A stretch of 64,000 nt of DNA from Pegoplata infirma (GCA_963921195.1 OY992537.1:174795021-174859020), one strand, 5' to 3'; shown: positions 1 through 11,954, numbered from the stretch's first letter. Numbers and translations are program-made. Notes: generated by a model from the letters alone, not told the origin.

Positions 1-39
1 TGGATAAATCACTTCTCAATATTGCAAGCATAATATAAA

Positions 40-1065
40 CAAGTAGAAAAGTTAAATTCGACTTTGCCGAACCTATGAATACCCTCCACAATGCATTTTT
101 TTTAAAGGGTAGTACATTTTTAAAAAATTAACAATTTTAATTAGAAATATTTTATTTTGAGTAAAAAACTATTTTTTTTTGTCATTTTTTTTTTTTAAAA
201 AGAAAAATAACTAATTTTTTTTTTTTGAGTGTAAACTTTTTTTCGAGTGTAATGTTTTTTTTACTGTAAAAATATTTCTGAGTGAATGCACGTCCGTATG
301 TACACAAAATATAGTCATTTTTGTAAAACAAAAAAAAAAAATTTTTTTGAGTGTAAAATTTTTTTTTGAGTGTAAAATTTTTTTTGAGTGTAAAATTTTT
401 TTAGAGTGTAATTTTTAAGTTACCAATGCTTTTAAAACTAAACAAGTTTAAAAAGCATTGCTTTAAAATTAAACAAGTTTGAAAAGCATTGTTTAGTTAC
501 CACCAATGCTTTTAAAACTTGTTAAAACACGTGGCATTTTAGATGAAACTAATCTGAAATTCAGGGTTTTGCTTATAACTTTTGAACCACTGGACCGATT
601 GAGCAGAAATTTAATACCAAACAGACCCGGGGAACGGCAAAGATACATGCCAAGCTTCAGTAGTCTCATTATTGTCTTTCGAAAGTTATCGTGTTTTTTA
701 TCTCGCAAATTCGCGAAACACCCTTGCCGAAATTTACTCTTTTGCTCATAACTTTTAAACCACTGGACCGATTTGGCTGGATTGCAATACCAACCTGACC
801 AGGTAAATGACAAACATATATGCCAAACTTCAGTAGCCTCTGTAAAGTCTTTCAAAAGTTAGCGTGTTTTCTACGGACGGACAGACAGACAGACAGACGG
901 ACGGACGGACGGACGGACGGACGGACAACGCTAGATCGACTTAAAATCGATCGAGGATCATAAATATATATACTTTATGGGGTCCTAGACCAATATTTCG
1001 AGGTGTTACAAACGGAATGACAAACTTATATATACCCTCTATCACTAGAGTGGAGGGTATAAAAA
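40..1065 (-). mobile_element. mini-me/DINE-1-like element, subfamily A, near full length
   Basis: It runs from ACAAGTAGAAAAG to GTGGAGGGTATAAAAA and matches, in the opposite orientation, the copy at 43345-44219. The core carries a (GACA/GACG)n proto-microsatellite at about 880-927, followed by a conserved segment with ATATATACTTTATGGGG. The other half has several TTTTGAGTGTAA direct repeats (about 225-410). Dipteran mini-me/DINE-1 elements are known for TA-rich and GTCY microsatellite parts, which is the basis of the name. Open frames inside it have no coding character. Confidence 0.7.
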
Positions 1066-1596
1066 TGCCCGCAGTAAAAATACTAAGTTCAAGGGCCACT
1101 AAGATGACCTTAAAATTACCCGAGTTTAAACCTCGATAACTCGAGAATAAGCAATTTATGAACGACGATTGCCACACACTTAATGTGTGTCAGATTAAAA
1201 CTAGCCATTTAAATGAAACTTTTGAAGAAATTAAGAATTGGAATTACTCCTCTTTGTGTTGAATAACCCGTGTTCACCATTAATTCGTGTTGTATTCATT
1301 TGGCAGAAACTTTATCCATCTTAAATTTTAACAGAGTTGTATATTTCCCATTGTTAACCCCGAAGGAGTGCTGATGATGGAAGGGTGGCATCTTCCGAAA
1401 GCTGTCGACATCTCCACTTAGCCTGTGTTGTCACTTGATTTTTTCAGATTTTCTCATTGTACAACAATTATTATTTCTCAGAAATAATTAATATGGACTC
1501 AAACCGAACTAAATAAAAATTCAGTTATAAAATATACAGTCCAACAATATATAAACACAATTAATAGTAGAGTTAATTTTGAAATTTTTGATCTGC
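1066..1596. other. Intergenic, nothing recognised
   Basis: AT-rich DNA of ordinary complexity. I see no open frame of interest, no repeat shared with the rest of the window and no RNA gene. Confidence 0.5.
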
Positions 1597-2290
1597 GGGT
1601 ATTATATTTTTTTGAATGGTTTAGGGGAGATCAAAACAATGGTGGTATTTTTTTGTAAAAATGTTCGCTCCTTAGGGTGGTTCAATGCATCTGAAAACGC
1701 GGATTTTGAGCTAATTTTTCTGCAGAGCAAAAACGGCTAAAAATATTGCAAATCTGATTCTACACCAGTCGATTCGACACCAAAAATAAAAACATCGGAC
1801 GTTTTTTGAACTCTTAAAAAAGTTCCAAAAACCCATCACAGTGGGCTGAAATATAATGTTTTAAATTTTTTTTAATACGAGGGCAGATCAATAATTCCGT
1901 GACTTTTCGCATGAGACACACTCGTATATACAAAAAAGGGCATTTTGAGCTTATCAAAATGGTACCAAAATTTCCACTCTATCACAACCGGTCTCAGAAA
2001 TGCCCAAAAATACGTTTTTTGAGAATTTTAACATAAATTTCTTCAAAAACCTGACATTATAGAAAAATTTGGGAACCATATTCGGAATCAGCATCGAAAG
2101 GTTAATCGAAAACAAGTGGTCAGATCTTAAAATATCATAAAAAAAAAAAATCGCAAAAAAAGCTCTCTAAATTGCACAAAAATGCGTTTTTTGTGAACTT
2201 TGACATTAACTTATTTAAAAACCTGACGTTATGTAAAACTTTGGAAGCCAGATGCGAAACCGGCATTGAAAGGTTAATCTAAAACGAATG
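1597..2290 (+). mobile_element. Fragment of palindromic element Y
   Basis: It starts at ATCTGCGGGTAT and continues through GGGTGGTTCAATGCATCTG and GTCGATTCGACACC. The same order of sequence is seen in the left arm of the long palindrome at 32860-33470 and, inverted, near 39290-39500 and 41180-41276. Only one arm and part of the centre are present. No coding capacity is visible. Confidence 0.65.
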
Positions 2291-2299
2291 TTCAAATTA

Positions 2300-2376
2300 C
2301 TAAAGTTTTGCGTACCCCCATGGACAGTTTCGCGTACCCCCTAGTGGTACGCGTACCATAGGTTGGTAACCGCTGC
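2300..2376 (-). mobile_element. hAT-type terminus, isolated
   Basis: On the minus strand it begins CAGCGGTTACCAACCTATGG and continues with G/C-rich GGGGGTACGC blocks, the look of hAT-superfamily ends (CAGNGGTTCNCAACC). No matching opposite end was found nearby, so this is a fragment. Confidence 0.5.
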
Positions 2377-2917
2377 TTTAGTAAAAATATTAAAAAAATA
2401 AAATAAAAAACTGAGACAAACCAAAGAGAATATATTAAATATAACCAATGAAAATATATCTTCGTCCGCTAAATTTCGAAGAAAGTCCTCTCTGGAATTT
2501 TGTTCCTTAAATCGGATTATCTCGAGCATGTTTTGAGAGAGAAAATTTAAAAAAAAGTGTATAACACATCGAAAAAATAAAAAGAAACTAAAGAAGAAAA
2601 ATAAAGAAGAATTAAAGACAACTCTTCAAAAAAGATAAAGGAGAAATAAATAAGAAATTGTGAAACTAAAAAGGAATGTCAGATAGTGAGCGAATGAATT
2701 CGAGTATTTCCATGAGAGGATGAGAGTCAGTAGGTCGCTAATTAAACACTTCGTGAAATAATCCGACTTGCTAGTAGACTACAAGCCGGATGACCACTCT
2801 TATTATTCTATACCTTTTGGACAAGCTCATTTTCTTCCCCCATTTTATCGAAAATTGAAGGGGATGCATTTAGTATTATGTTGGATTTTAATAAAAATTC
2901 TGTAATTCTCTTGTATT

Positions 2918-2995
2918 TTATTGTGCCAACATCGCGTATGAGTAATATTATTTGTGAAATTCATTGATTGTTCATACGCGATGTTGACACAATAA
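2918..2995. repeat. 28-bp-stem imperfect hairpin
   Basis: Positions 2918-2945 pair with 2968-2995 with three mismatches and a 22-nt loop. The core CAACATCGCGTATGA (15 bp) is perfect in both arms. It could be a tiny MITE, a regulatory dyad or a small-RNA precursor. The sequence alone does not decide, and no second copy was noticed in the window. Confidence 0.6.
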
Positions 2996-3174
2996 CAAAG
3001 CTGGAATTTTTTTGAGATTGTGGTGCATTTAGTTTTAACTTGAAAAATATTTAATCAAGGAAACGCCTCCATGCCTAAAATGCAGTGTGCATCAGCACAG
3101 AAATTGTTTGAAGAAAAAACGAAAATTTTGTATTTTTTTATTTTTGGCTTTTAATTTTTTTTTAGATTTAATTT

Positions 3175-3225
3175 ATAACACCGTCCGACAGCCAATATTA
3201 AACATGAACCGGATTATATACGTCT
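3175..3225 (+). mobile_element. Fragment of the ACACCGTCC TIR element
   Basis: AACACCGTCCGACAG followed shortly by ACATGAACCGG matches the left end of the element at 24427-25425 (AACACCGTCC...ACATGAACCGG). Only the terminus is present. Confidence 0.5.
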
Positions 3226-4057
3226 TAAAGTAGAGATTAAATGAAGTAAAACTGCATTTACAGTTTTCCATTTCGTGATCCTGTTTCCTTTTAAAAGAAC
3301 TTCAAAGTTTTAAAGGATACATTTTGTAAAATATTTTTGAAATATTTGTACATGTACCAGAATGACACTGATGATAGTAAATGAAAAAGGAGGATTTCCC
3401 CTAATCTTTTTTTAGTTTTTGTCAAACGGTGTAATCAAATTTCTTTAATTTGAATAATTTTGAAACTATTTATTTTTTTAAATAATGAAAAAAATTAATG
3501 AAATAGAAAATAAATCCAACTATTAAAATTGCATCAAAAGTTGACATTCAGGCTTTTCTGGAATAACAGAACATTAACAAATTTTTTGAAAATATTTTTG
3601 AGATTATCGGGTGCTAACTACCCTAAAAAAAATTACATTTTTCCAAAAAAAAGAATAATAAAATTGAATCTTGGTCCAAAATGGGTTAATTTCTTTTTTA
3701 TATGTTGAATTTGAACTTTTTTTAAATTTTCTGTGAACCACCTAACTTGCTTAAATATTTAGAAAAATTATCTCAATATTTGCTTGTTTCGCAAAAGTAC
3801 CAAAATTTCAATATTTTCAAAAAAAAAGTACATTTGTTACATTTCAATCATCTCAAATTTAGGAGCATAGTGCGTTTTATTACGTTTTCTTTGCCATAAA
3901 GTGGGTTCTGTTGTGAAAAATGCTTTTAATTTGCACTAACACTACTTTATAACAGAGAAAATTTTTTGTAATTAAAGTATGAGTAAGAAACATATACAAA
4001 CAACCATTTGGCCACCCTATCAATTAAAGCGGAAGTACTACACACACACAAACACAC

Positions 4058-4746
4058 ATATGATGAATTTCATTTAAAAATCGAGATAAAACTGAAATTT
4101 TGAACCCGACCAACTCAGATATCGATGAAATTTTGTTCATAGCTAAATTTGATCAAAACAAACAAACTCTCATTTTTAGAAATGACTGTTTTGCGATTTT
4201 TTGAGCGTGACACAGTGGGAACGTTTTCGAAAAAACGCGAAAATGGTCGAAAAGAGCTCCATTTAAACTACAATAACTCTGAATCGGCTCAACCGATTTC
4301 CATGATCTTGGTATCATTAAAGAGATATTTTAACAGGCTTTATGACACGTTAAAAAAAAAAAAAAAAAAAAATACACTGTAAAAAATTTATAACAAAAAA
4401 AATTTTAACTGACGAAAAAACCAAAAAGATCAAGGGTTTTTTTACAGTGTATTAATTTTTTAGAAAGGTTTATCCTTCATCTATACCATATCAAAAAATA
4501 AAAATGGGTTCTTTGTTAGTTTTTTTTATATAATTTTTTAAGTAGTGTCACTTCTAGTAATTTCCCTTATATTTTATAACAAAAAAAAATTTTAGGTAAC
4601 GAAAAACCAAAAAAGATCAAGAATTTTTTACAGTGTATTACTTTTTTAGAAAGGTATTTCTCTCACCTATAACATATCCAAAAAGTAAAATGGGTTCTTT
4701 TTTATTTTTTTTATATAATTTTTTAAGTAGTGTCACTTCTAGTAAT
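4058..4746 (+). repeat. Left TIR of the transposon
   Basis: Inverted counterpart of 7687-8367. The inner part contains a roughly 180-bp direct duplication (about 4380-4562 and 4563-4746), each unit ending with TAGTGTCACTTCTAGTAAT. Confidence 0.8.
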
Positions 4747-5002
4747 ACTTACCGAAAGTTTTCGAAATAATTCGAATAACAGCGAAAATATCTGGTCACA
4801 TTCACAAAATAGTTCAACAATTCTAACATTTTTTAAATGTTTACAAATAAAAAACCATCAACAATTGTTTATATTATTTGCCACGTTTTTATTAATTTGT
4901 GTTTTATTTTATTTAAATTTTTTTTAAGTTAATTATTTGTAAGAAATTTTGCGCTGCTCAAATTTGGCACAGTCAGAATATCTGCGCACATGTACAAAAG
5001 TT

Positions 5003-7164
5003 TCATTTATCGGAATGAATGAATGAATGAAAGCCTTGAGTTCCTGTTATAGTTTTAGCTTCTTCATATCTTGAAAATAGCTTTTCTTTAACGTTGTTGT
5101 ATTCGTCAGCATCTGCGTAAGCAACTTGTATGGTGGTCTTATATGTTTCTGATGCCCAGTGATAGAGTTGCCTCGTTGTCTGGATTTCATTTTTATTTGC
5201 AATACTATAATTTCGAGCACCTCTCTTCAATGTTCCTCCGATTCCATCACATGCAGATTTTCCGTGACTGGTAGCATAAAAGTGCCATTCAGCGTCAATC
5301 CCAAAATCAGATTTGTGATGGCATAAATTAATGAAGTTATATTTATTTTTATATTGTGCTCCTGCACCATCTGATACGTAAATGATTTTATTAATATTGT
5401 TGGTTATATTGGCCTTCACGAACTGTACCATTTTTGAAATATATAGATGAACTGCTATACTATCATGGGTATTGCAATCAGATATTATGGCGAAGCTTTT
5501 ATGAGTTAATTTATCGTTATCTGAAAATAAACAAACAAAGGTAAAAAACAAATAAATAAAAATTATTAAATATTTTGATGAGTGTGGATGGATGTGTTTA
5601 CTAATACCAAAATATTAAAATAATTACCTTTGTAATAAATAACGAACGGATGTATTGTAGCCTGATCATTATTCCAATGGTATCCTTGCACGGCATCTTG
5701 TACAAGAAATGCATAATTTTCAGCAAAGTCCATTTGAATTAACATTTCTCCTGATAACAGCGCCGCTCTTTTATTGCTGATAAATTCAGATTGTCGCTTT
5801 GCTATGAAATGATGCGGAATCAGAACTTTGATGTGTTCAGTAAAATCGCTGACAAATGATTCTGGGTTGGTGGTTAACGTTTCCAGAACACATCTAATCG
5901 TTGTATTCCACTTTTTGTATATTATTTCTTCAGTTTGGTTATTTTCAAAATGTTTTAGCATATGCGTTTTTAGATTATTTAAATTTTTAAAGCAGTGACC
6001 ACACATTGAAACGCAACACTCGCTTTTTTCTATGTCACCATTACAAACAACGAATTTGAGAACATCTTTGTAATCGGTAAATGTGCATTCTCCTTCAATA
6101 CAAATTGATTTTAAGCCACTTTTTTCAAACATCAATTTCATATTCTGATGCAATGTGCATACACAGATATTTTGCTGGTTTCCAACTCCAAGTTTTATAC
6201 AATTTTTTGGCCTTAACATTGTAAATTTTGTAAAACCCACTTTGGCCAAGGGATGTTTTTTTTTAAATTCGTAGTAAGATTCGCGTAGTGAAGATAACAT
6301 CAGTCTTTTTTGAACTTTTTCACGTAAGTTTCCTTGTTTAACAGTAATTGAATCTTGCGATCCAGGCATCATTCGGCTAATTTCATCATCTTCATAAAAT
6401 AACTTGACTGTGCTTAGAGTTTCGGCTGGTAAGCTACGTCTGCTCATTTTAAAAAGATTGATATCTGCAAACTTCGTTTTATTCCTTTGGATATCTTTAC
6501 TTTTTTTGATACAATCGTGAGATATATCATCCCCAAAACGATCTTTAATTTCTGCGTGACTCATATTGATTGGTAAGAGAGATAAAAGTTTTTGCTTTTC
6601 CAAAAGATTTGAGCTGTTCTCTATTTGATATTTGATGTTTTCCAAAATTTCTTCGTAAATGGCTTTGACGTTTTCAAGTTGCGCTGACAAATCGGATAAT
6701 GGATCAGCTCCAAGTGAATCTGCTATATTTTCGAAAATTTGCAGTGATTTTCTATTTCTGTATGCATCTCGTTTCATATATTTCCTTTTAAGAGGAGACA
6801 TGTGGTTTGGTAGATGAGGAATAATATGATCATTTATATTTTCAATGACTTCCGTCCTTTCGATGTTTGCAATACGGCTGGTACAAGTTGGAAGTTCATT
6901 CAATTCTTCGCTAATTTCATTGCTGGGCGTTGTTGGTAAATAATTTGAGACTTCATTCTGCTCCACGTTGGATTCATTACGACTGCGAGCTTTTCTCAGT
7001 GTATTCCGGCAAGTTTCGCAAATACGGCTACAATGAATGTTGGCGACAGCTGGAAAATATTCAATTATATTTGCAGCCTCGTTTTCACTTATTTTACGAA
7101 GCGAAGCGCAACACTTATTAGATATTTTTATGCATCTGTACTTATTGTTTGAATTCATATTCAC
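5003..7164 (-). CDS. Transposase-like protein, unnamed DDE-type family, two exons
   Basis: Exon 1 is 7164-5628 and exon 2 is 5520-5003. The 107-bp intron (5627-5521) has a GT donor (AAAG|GTAATT) and an AG acceptor (TTTTCAG), and joining keeps the frame, giving about 684 residues. The N-terminus is Cys-rich (C11, C18, C19, C45, C49, C52) and resembles a DNA-binding zinc module. A second Cys/His cluster includes C388-x2-C391-x9-H401-x3-H405. The C-terminal part carries strongly patterned motifs: D479 in MDFAENY, HWNNDQATIHPFV, D563 in SDGAGAQYKN, and WHFYATSHGK before D604 in CDGIGG. Acidic residues at this spacing suit an RNase H-fold (DDE/D) nuclease that would cut and join the TIRs in the nucleus. 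I recall similar uncharacterised proteins from other invertebrates but cannot name the superfamily. Start choice: first ATG after stops. It lies alone between the TIRs, reading away from the right one. Confidence 0.75.
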
Positions 7165-7686
7165 TCAATTTTTTAAAATATACGCGTAAAAATTGTAATG
7201 GGATATCTTGGCTTCTCGAAACTGTTTATAATTATGAATTTCGGTACGTTCATCAGGTGCAATTATATAGCATTTTTTAAGGCAAGCAAGAACTTTTTGC
7301 GGTTAAAACATATTCATAATTTGGGACAATGTTTATTTATTTTACCTGTTAACCCTTCGTCAGGTACATATTTTGAGTCCTTAGTTCTGGCCAGACCCCT
7401 ATACATTTACATGCATTTGTATGGAAATAAGGGCTGTTTGCCGTTAAATTTTTTACTAAGAAAGGAAAATATTTGTTATATTTTGTGTTTCTATTTCTTT
7501 TTACTATGTTATTAGCTACCTGAGGAAGAAAAAATAGACCTGAAAAAATCTTTGGAATGAAAAGGGCAACAATTTTTTTGTTCTATATATATTTCTCTTT
7601 ATTATGGGTAAAGTAATAAATGTTTATGACAAAATAGAAAATTATTATGAAGAATACATTGATTTTTTTATTCAGAATTTTGCGGA

Positions 7687-8367
7687 ATTACTAGAAGTGA
7701 CACTACTTAAAAAATTATTAAAAAAAAAATAAAAAAGAACCCATTTTACTTTTTGGATATGTTATAGGTGAAGGAAATACCTTTCTAAAAAAGTAATACA
7801 CTGTAAAAAATCCTTGATCTTTTTTGGTTTTTCGTTACCTAAAATTTTTTTTGTTATAAAATATAAGGGCAATTACTAGAAGTGACACTACTTAAAAAAT
7901 TATATAAAAAAAACTAACAAAGAACCCATTTTTATTTTTTGATATGGTATAGATGAAGGATAAACCTTTCTAAAAAATTAATACACTGTAAAAAAACCCT
8001 TGATCTTTTTGGTTTTTTCGTCAGTTAAAATTTTTTTTGTTATAAATTTTTTACAGTGTATTTTTTTTTTTTTTTTTTTTTTAACGTGTCATAAAGCCTG
8101 TTAAAATATCTTTTTAATGATACCAAGATCATGGAAATCGGTTTAGCCGATTCAGAGTTATTGTAGTTTAAATGGAGCTCTTTTCGACCATTTTCGCGTT
8201 TTTTCGAAAACGTTCCCACTGTGTCACGCCCAAAAAATCGCAAAACAGTCATTTCTAAAAATGAGAGTTTGTTTGTATTGATCAAATTTAGCTATGAACA
8301 AAATTTCATCGATATCTGAGGGGGTCGGGTTCAATGCATCTCGATTTTTACATGAAATTCATCATAT
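7687..8367 (-). repeat. Right TIR of the transposon
   Basis: Inverted copy of 4058-4746, with the same internal duplication. The gap 7165-7686 between it and the gene holds no other credible frame; the open frame at 7198-7515 has low-complexity membrane-like composition and is probably chance. Confidence 0.8.
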
Positions 8368-9254
8368 AACAATATGAATCCGTTCTTAGGAAAATCTGTT
8401 AAAGAATCAAAGCACATCCCAATGGTCGAATGTTTTAACAATCACGTCCCTGCAATATCATTATGTACTCAATTCAACTTTGTTCCTTTCGTTTTGTAAC
8501 GAGTTGTAGTAGTAGTAGTCGTAGCAGCATAAATGTTGCCATACACAATGTGCTAGTGTGTGTTTGTATAGAGATAATAATGATTATACGCTTAGAGTAG
8601 GAAATCATGGAGTTAAAATAAATTTTCTATTCTTACCCCACTGAATTTAGTTTTTGTTCTTTTACAAAACAGATTTTTCCTACTACTTTTTTGTCGTTTT
8701 ATTTTTTACCATTGTTGTTGTACATTATATACTTTCGAATATATATGAAATTACATACTTGTGTGAATATATGTATGTATGCATGTATGTGTCTCAAAAA
8801 CTGTTAACATTCTTTGCTTTCTTTCACATTCATTTTTTATATATCCTTTTTAACTACATAGAACATGCATACACACACATGCATACATTCATTCTAACCT
8901 TAAATAAGGATGAGTACAAGCAAATCTGTATCATGGCTAAAAATCATTGAAATCTGTTTAGTTTAAAGCATGGATTCAAATTGTTTGTAGGGTGCTGCTT
9001 TCGTTGTTCATTTGTATTAAAGTAGATGATGATAATGGCATGAGAACTTTAATATGTCTGTGTGTATATTTAGTTCAGATTTTTTTTTTTTTTTGTTAAG
9101 GTTCAAAATGTTTACGAATTTGCTTTAGTTTAAAATTAAGGAAATATTGATTTTTTTTTGGTTCAATATATTAAATTTCAAAATCTTTAAGAAAAATAAA
9201 TCTTTGGGATTTATCCCGAAAGTTAAAGATTTCATGATGGGTTAGATATAACAT
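8368..9254. other. Intergenic with short microsatellites
   Basis: No gene seen. It contains GTAGTAGTAGTAGTCG at about 8507-8525 and an ATGTATGT-type run at about 8769-8792. Confidence 0.5.
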
Positions 9255-9850
9255 AGAGGTGGTGGAGCCAAACACTTCTGACATAGACCGGCTTGTTCAC
9301 ATCGAAACCACAATAATTCCACAGTGACGCAACAACGATTTAATTAAAAATGAGCTTACAATACAATTTTTTCAGTTTATTTTTTGTCTTAGGTCGGCAT
9401 TTGAACCCGTGTCTACCTAAAATGTATGGGCGGGCTCTGGTCAAAGCAAAACAGTGAAAAATAATATGTTCGACCGTTTTCTCAGTGCAAGGCTCATGGC
9501 AACTTCTACAGCTGGCATCGGAAATAAATGTCATTTTATATCTATGATAACCTATAAGGTAGTGCCCAGTGATCCCTTCAGTTAGTGTACGACAGTTCCA
9601 TCTGCTAAGGGAGAGTATATAGTTGGTTTTCTTCAGAATGTAGCATGACCACAATCTTCTACTGATCGTACATGTTGTTAGCTCTCTCCACTTTCTGTTG
9701 GCCATTGCCGTGGTTAGATTATCGCGTATCCATCTAAAGTGTATGATTGGTGGCTTAATACAGAAATATAAAAACCATCAGTACCTTGTTTTGCGAGCTC
9801 TTCCACTCATGCGTTCCCATGAATACCTATACTGCCCTGCTAATAAAGAA
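9255..9850 (-). pseudogene. Decayed 3' fragment of a non-LTR retrotransposon (RNase H end and zinc knuckle)
   Basis: Read on the minus strand, a broken RNase H tail (GNA*VEELAKQGTDG around 9780-9835, with an internal stop) leads after a frame change into an open stretch (9705-9340) homologous to the end of the LINE at 34124-36304. Shared features are ANRKWREL, LTEGITGHYLIG and a C-x2-C...EHIIFHC module close to the C-terminus. The untranslated 3' part (9255-9335) also aligns with the 3' end of that LINE but lacks its TTAGG tail. Stops and a frame shift show it is dead and older than the 34-kb copy. Confidence 0.75.
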
Positions 9851-10016
9851 AGTCATAACTCCATTTTAGTAGTTTTGAGATATGTATTAAGCTTTTAAGT
9901 TTTTTATTTTATTATTTTCAAAAATTATTTAAAAATGTATTATTTTATTCAATTTTATTATCTTAACAAACAGGGAAAATTTTGACGATAGAGTAGAGAA
10001 AATGGACTTATGACTT

Positions 10017-10478
10017 TTTATACCCTCCAACCACAGTAAGGGGTTATACTCACTTTGTCATTCCGTGTGTAACGCATCGAAATATAGGTCTAGGATCCCA
10101 TAAAGTATATATTTTATTGATCAGTGATCGATTCTAAGACATTCTAGCGATGTCCGTCCGTCTGTCCGTCTGCAGAAGACACGATAGAGTCCAAAATAAA
10201 AGAACTAGACTTCCGAAGTTTGGCACGGATATGTCTTATATTTCTAGGCAGGTTAAGTTCGGAAAAAGGCAAAATCGGACCAAGGGGAAAAAAGTTCCCT
10301 CTTTGAGAACTAAACCAACCTAAGAAAAACCGCATTTTTTGAAGGGTTTTTTGAACTTTTGCTACGCAAATGCAACATTTTTATCTCAAAAGAAGTTCAA
10401 AATCGCATAGGGAAGGTGCGCCTAGTGTCTCTAACCAACCCCCCCCCCCCCCAAAAAAAAGACGCCCCTGGATTTTTT
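10017..10478 (+). mobile_element. mini-me/DINE-1-like element, subfamily B, first of a tandem pair
   Basis: It starts with ATACCCTCCAACCACAGTA, has GTCCGTCCGTCTGTCCGTC near 10151-10170, then GAACTTAACCTGCC-type sequence on the opposite strand, a GGGGAAAAAAGTTCCC block and a C-rich, A-rich junction with the next copy. Subfamily B differs from A in the AACCACAG start and in the GGGGAA/TTCCCC segment. Confidence 0.65.
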
Positions 10479-10930
10479 TTATACCCTCCAACCACAGTAT
10501 GGGGGTATACTCACTTTGTCATTCCGTGTGTAACACATCGAAATATCGGTCGGGGACCCCACAAAGTATAAATAATATTGATCCATGATAGAATCTAAGA
10601 CATTCTAGCGATGTCCGTCCGTCCGTCTGTAGAAATAACGATACAGTCCAAACCAAACCCCTGAAATTGGTCAAGAATATCTCTTATTTTACTGGTAAGG
10701 TTAAGTTCGAAGATGGACAAAATCGGACCAGGGGAAAAAAGTTCCCCCTTGAAGAACTAAAATGACCCCTGAAAAATACAATATTTTTACGAGTTTTTTT
10801 TTAGTTTTTGCTCAACAAATGTATCATTTCTATGCCATATTATGTTCATAGATCTGCGCTTGGACCAAGGGGGTTAGGAAAGGCGACTTTTTTCAGACCG
10901 CCCCCTTTGGGGGCGTGGTTCTAGGAATTA
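10479..10930 (+). mobile_element. mini-me/DINE-1-like element, subfamily B, second of the tandem pair
   Basis: Head-to-tail with the previous copy and the same order of segments: ACCACAGTATGGGGGTATAC, the GTCCGTCCGTCTG microsatellite, AAAATCGGACCAGGGGAAAA, and a GGGGGCGTGG end. The intact sequence at 10494-10513 serves as an empty site for the MITE inserted in the copy near 58264. Confidence 0.7.
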
Positions 10931-11179
10931 ATAAAAAATAACGATAAAAATTTATTTTTTAAGCGTAAATATCGTAAACAAATAATTTGTAAACTCATAT
11001 AGCGGTGGTAAAGGTGTCCCCCATGTTATCATGATCCCTGCAAGCATTACATTGTTAGACAAACATTAAAACAATTATAACATGATTGCTATAACAATGT
11101 ATTGTTGTAGAAGCCATAGAATGGTTTCCGTGATCATGTTCCAAACATGTTTTTTCTCTGCGTGTTGTTCAATGAATTG

Positions 11180-11954
11180 GTCCAGGACCCTATAAAGTGT
11201 ATATTCATGATTCTCTATTGATTTTAAGACGATCTAGCGATGTCCGTCCGTCCGTCTGTCTGTCTGTTGAAAACACGCTAACTTTTGTAAGACTTTACGG
11301 AAGCTCCTGAAGTTTGGCATATATGTTGATCAATAACCAATGGTCATTTACTTGGTCAGGCTGGTATTGCAATCCAGCGAAACCGATCCAGTGGTTCAAA
11401 AGTTATAGGCAAACGAGTGAGTTTCGGCAACGGGTTTTCGCGAATTTAAGAGATAAAAAACACGCTAACTTTAAAAGGACAATTCTAAAGGTTGCTGAAT
11501 TCTGAGGGTGCATATATGTTTGTCGTTTCCTTGGTCTGGTTCGTATTGAATTTCAGCCAAATCGTTACAATGGTCAAAAAGTTATTAGCAAAACCGTAAA
11601 TTTCCGATTGGTTTTACCTTAAATTCATTTGTTGAAAAACCCGAGCTTTAAAAAATAAGCTTTAAAAACATTGGTACGCCACAAAATTACTTTACAAAGT
11701 ATTTTTGTCACTCAGAAATATTTTTACACTAAAAAAAATTTACACTCGAAAAAAATTTTACACTCAAAAAACAAAAATAGTATTTCTTTTTTTTTTTACA
11801 AAAATGACAAAAAAAAAATTTTACTCAAAATAAAATATTTCTAATCCAAATTGTTAATTTTTTTCACATTTAAAAAAATTCACTATCCTTTAAAAAGGGC
11901 ATTGTGAAGGATATTGTAGATTCGGCCAAGTCGAATTTAAATTTTCTACTTGTT
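11180..11954 (+). mobile_element. mini-me/DINE-1-like element, subfamily A, 5' truncated
   Basis: It matches 43345-44219 from TCCAGGACCCTATAAAGTG through GTCCGTCCGTCTGTCTGTC, then GTGGTTCAAAAGTTAT, TTTTACACTC repeats and the terminal CGGCCAAGTCGAATTT...TTTCTACTTGTT. Its first ~150 bp are missing. Confidence 0.7.

Larger units (their letters stand above)
2377..4057. other. Intergenic, mostly featureless
   Basis: AT-rich DNA with no credible gene. It contains the hairpin at 2918-2995, a short piece of a TIR element near 3175-3225 and a (CA)n run at about 4039-4057 just before the transposon. Confidence 0.5.
4058..8367 (-). mobile_element. DNA transposon with ~685-bp TIRs and an intact transposase-like gene
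   Basis: Outer ends ATATGATGAATTTCAT are inverted at 4058 and 8367. The arms run to about 4746 and 7687 and are highly similar, for example both carry GATATCGATGAAATTTTG near their outer part. The internal region holds one two-exon gene (5003-7164, minus strand), with only short spacers at 4747-5002 and 7165-7686. No target-site duplication could be read with confidence at the outer ends, so the exact termini are uncertain. Similar arms and an undamaged reading frame suggest a fairly recent, possibly autonomous copy. Confidence 0.75.

Noticed and set aside
7198..7515. 105-codon frame upstream of the transposase gene, membrane-like
   Set aside because: Low-complexity composition, no homology I recognise, lies between the gene and the right TIR; most likely promoter-side non-coding DNA.
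10359..10588. Pro-rich frames at the mini-me tandem junction
   Set aside because: They translate the C-run and conserved element sequence; similar frames recur at every mini-me copy.
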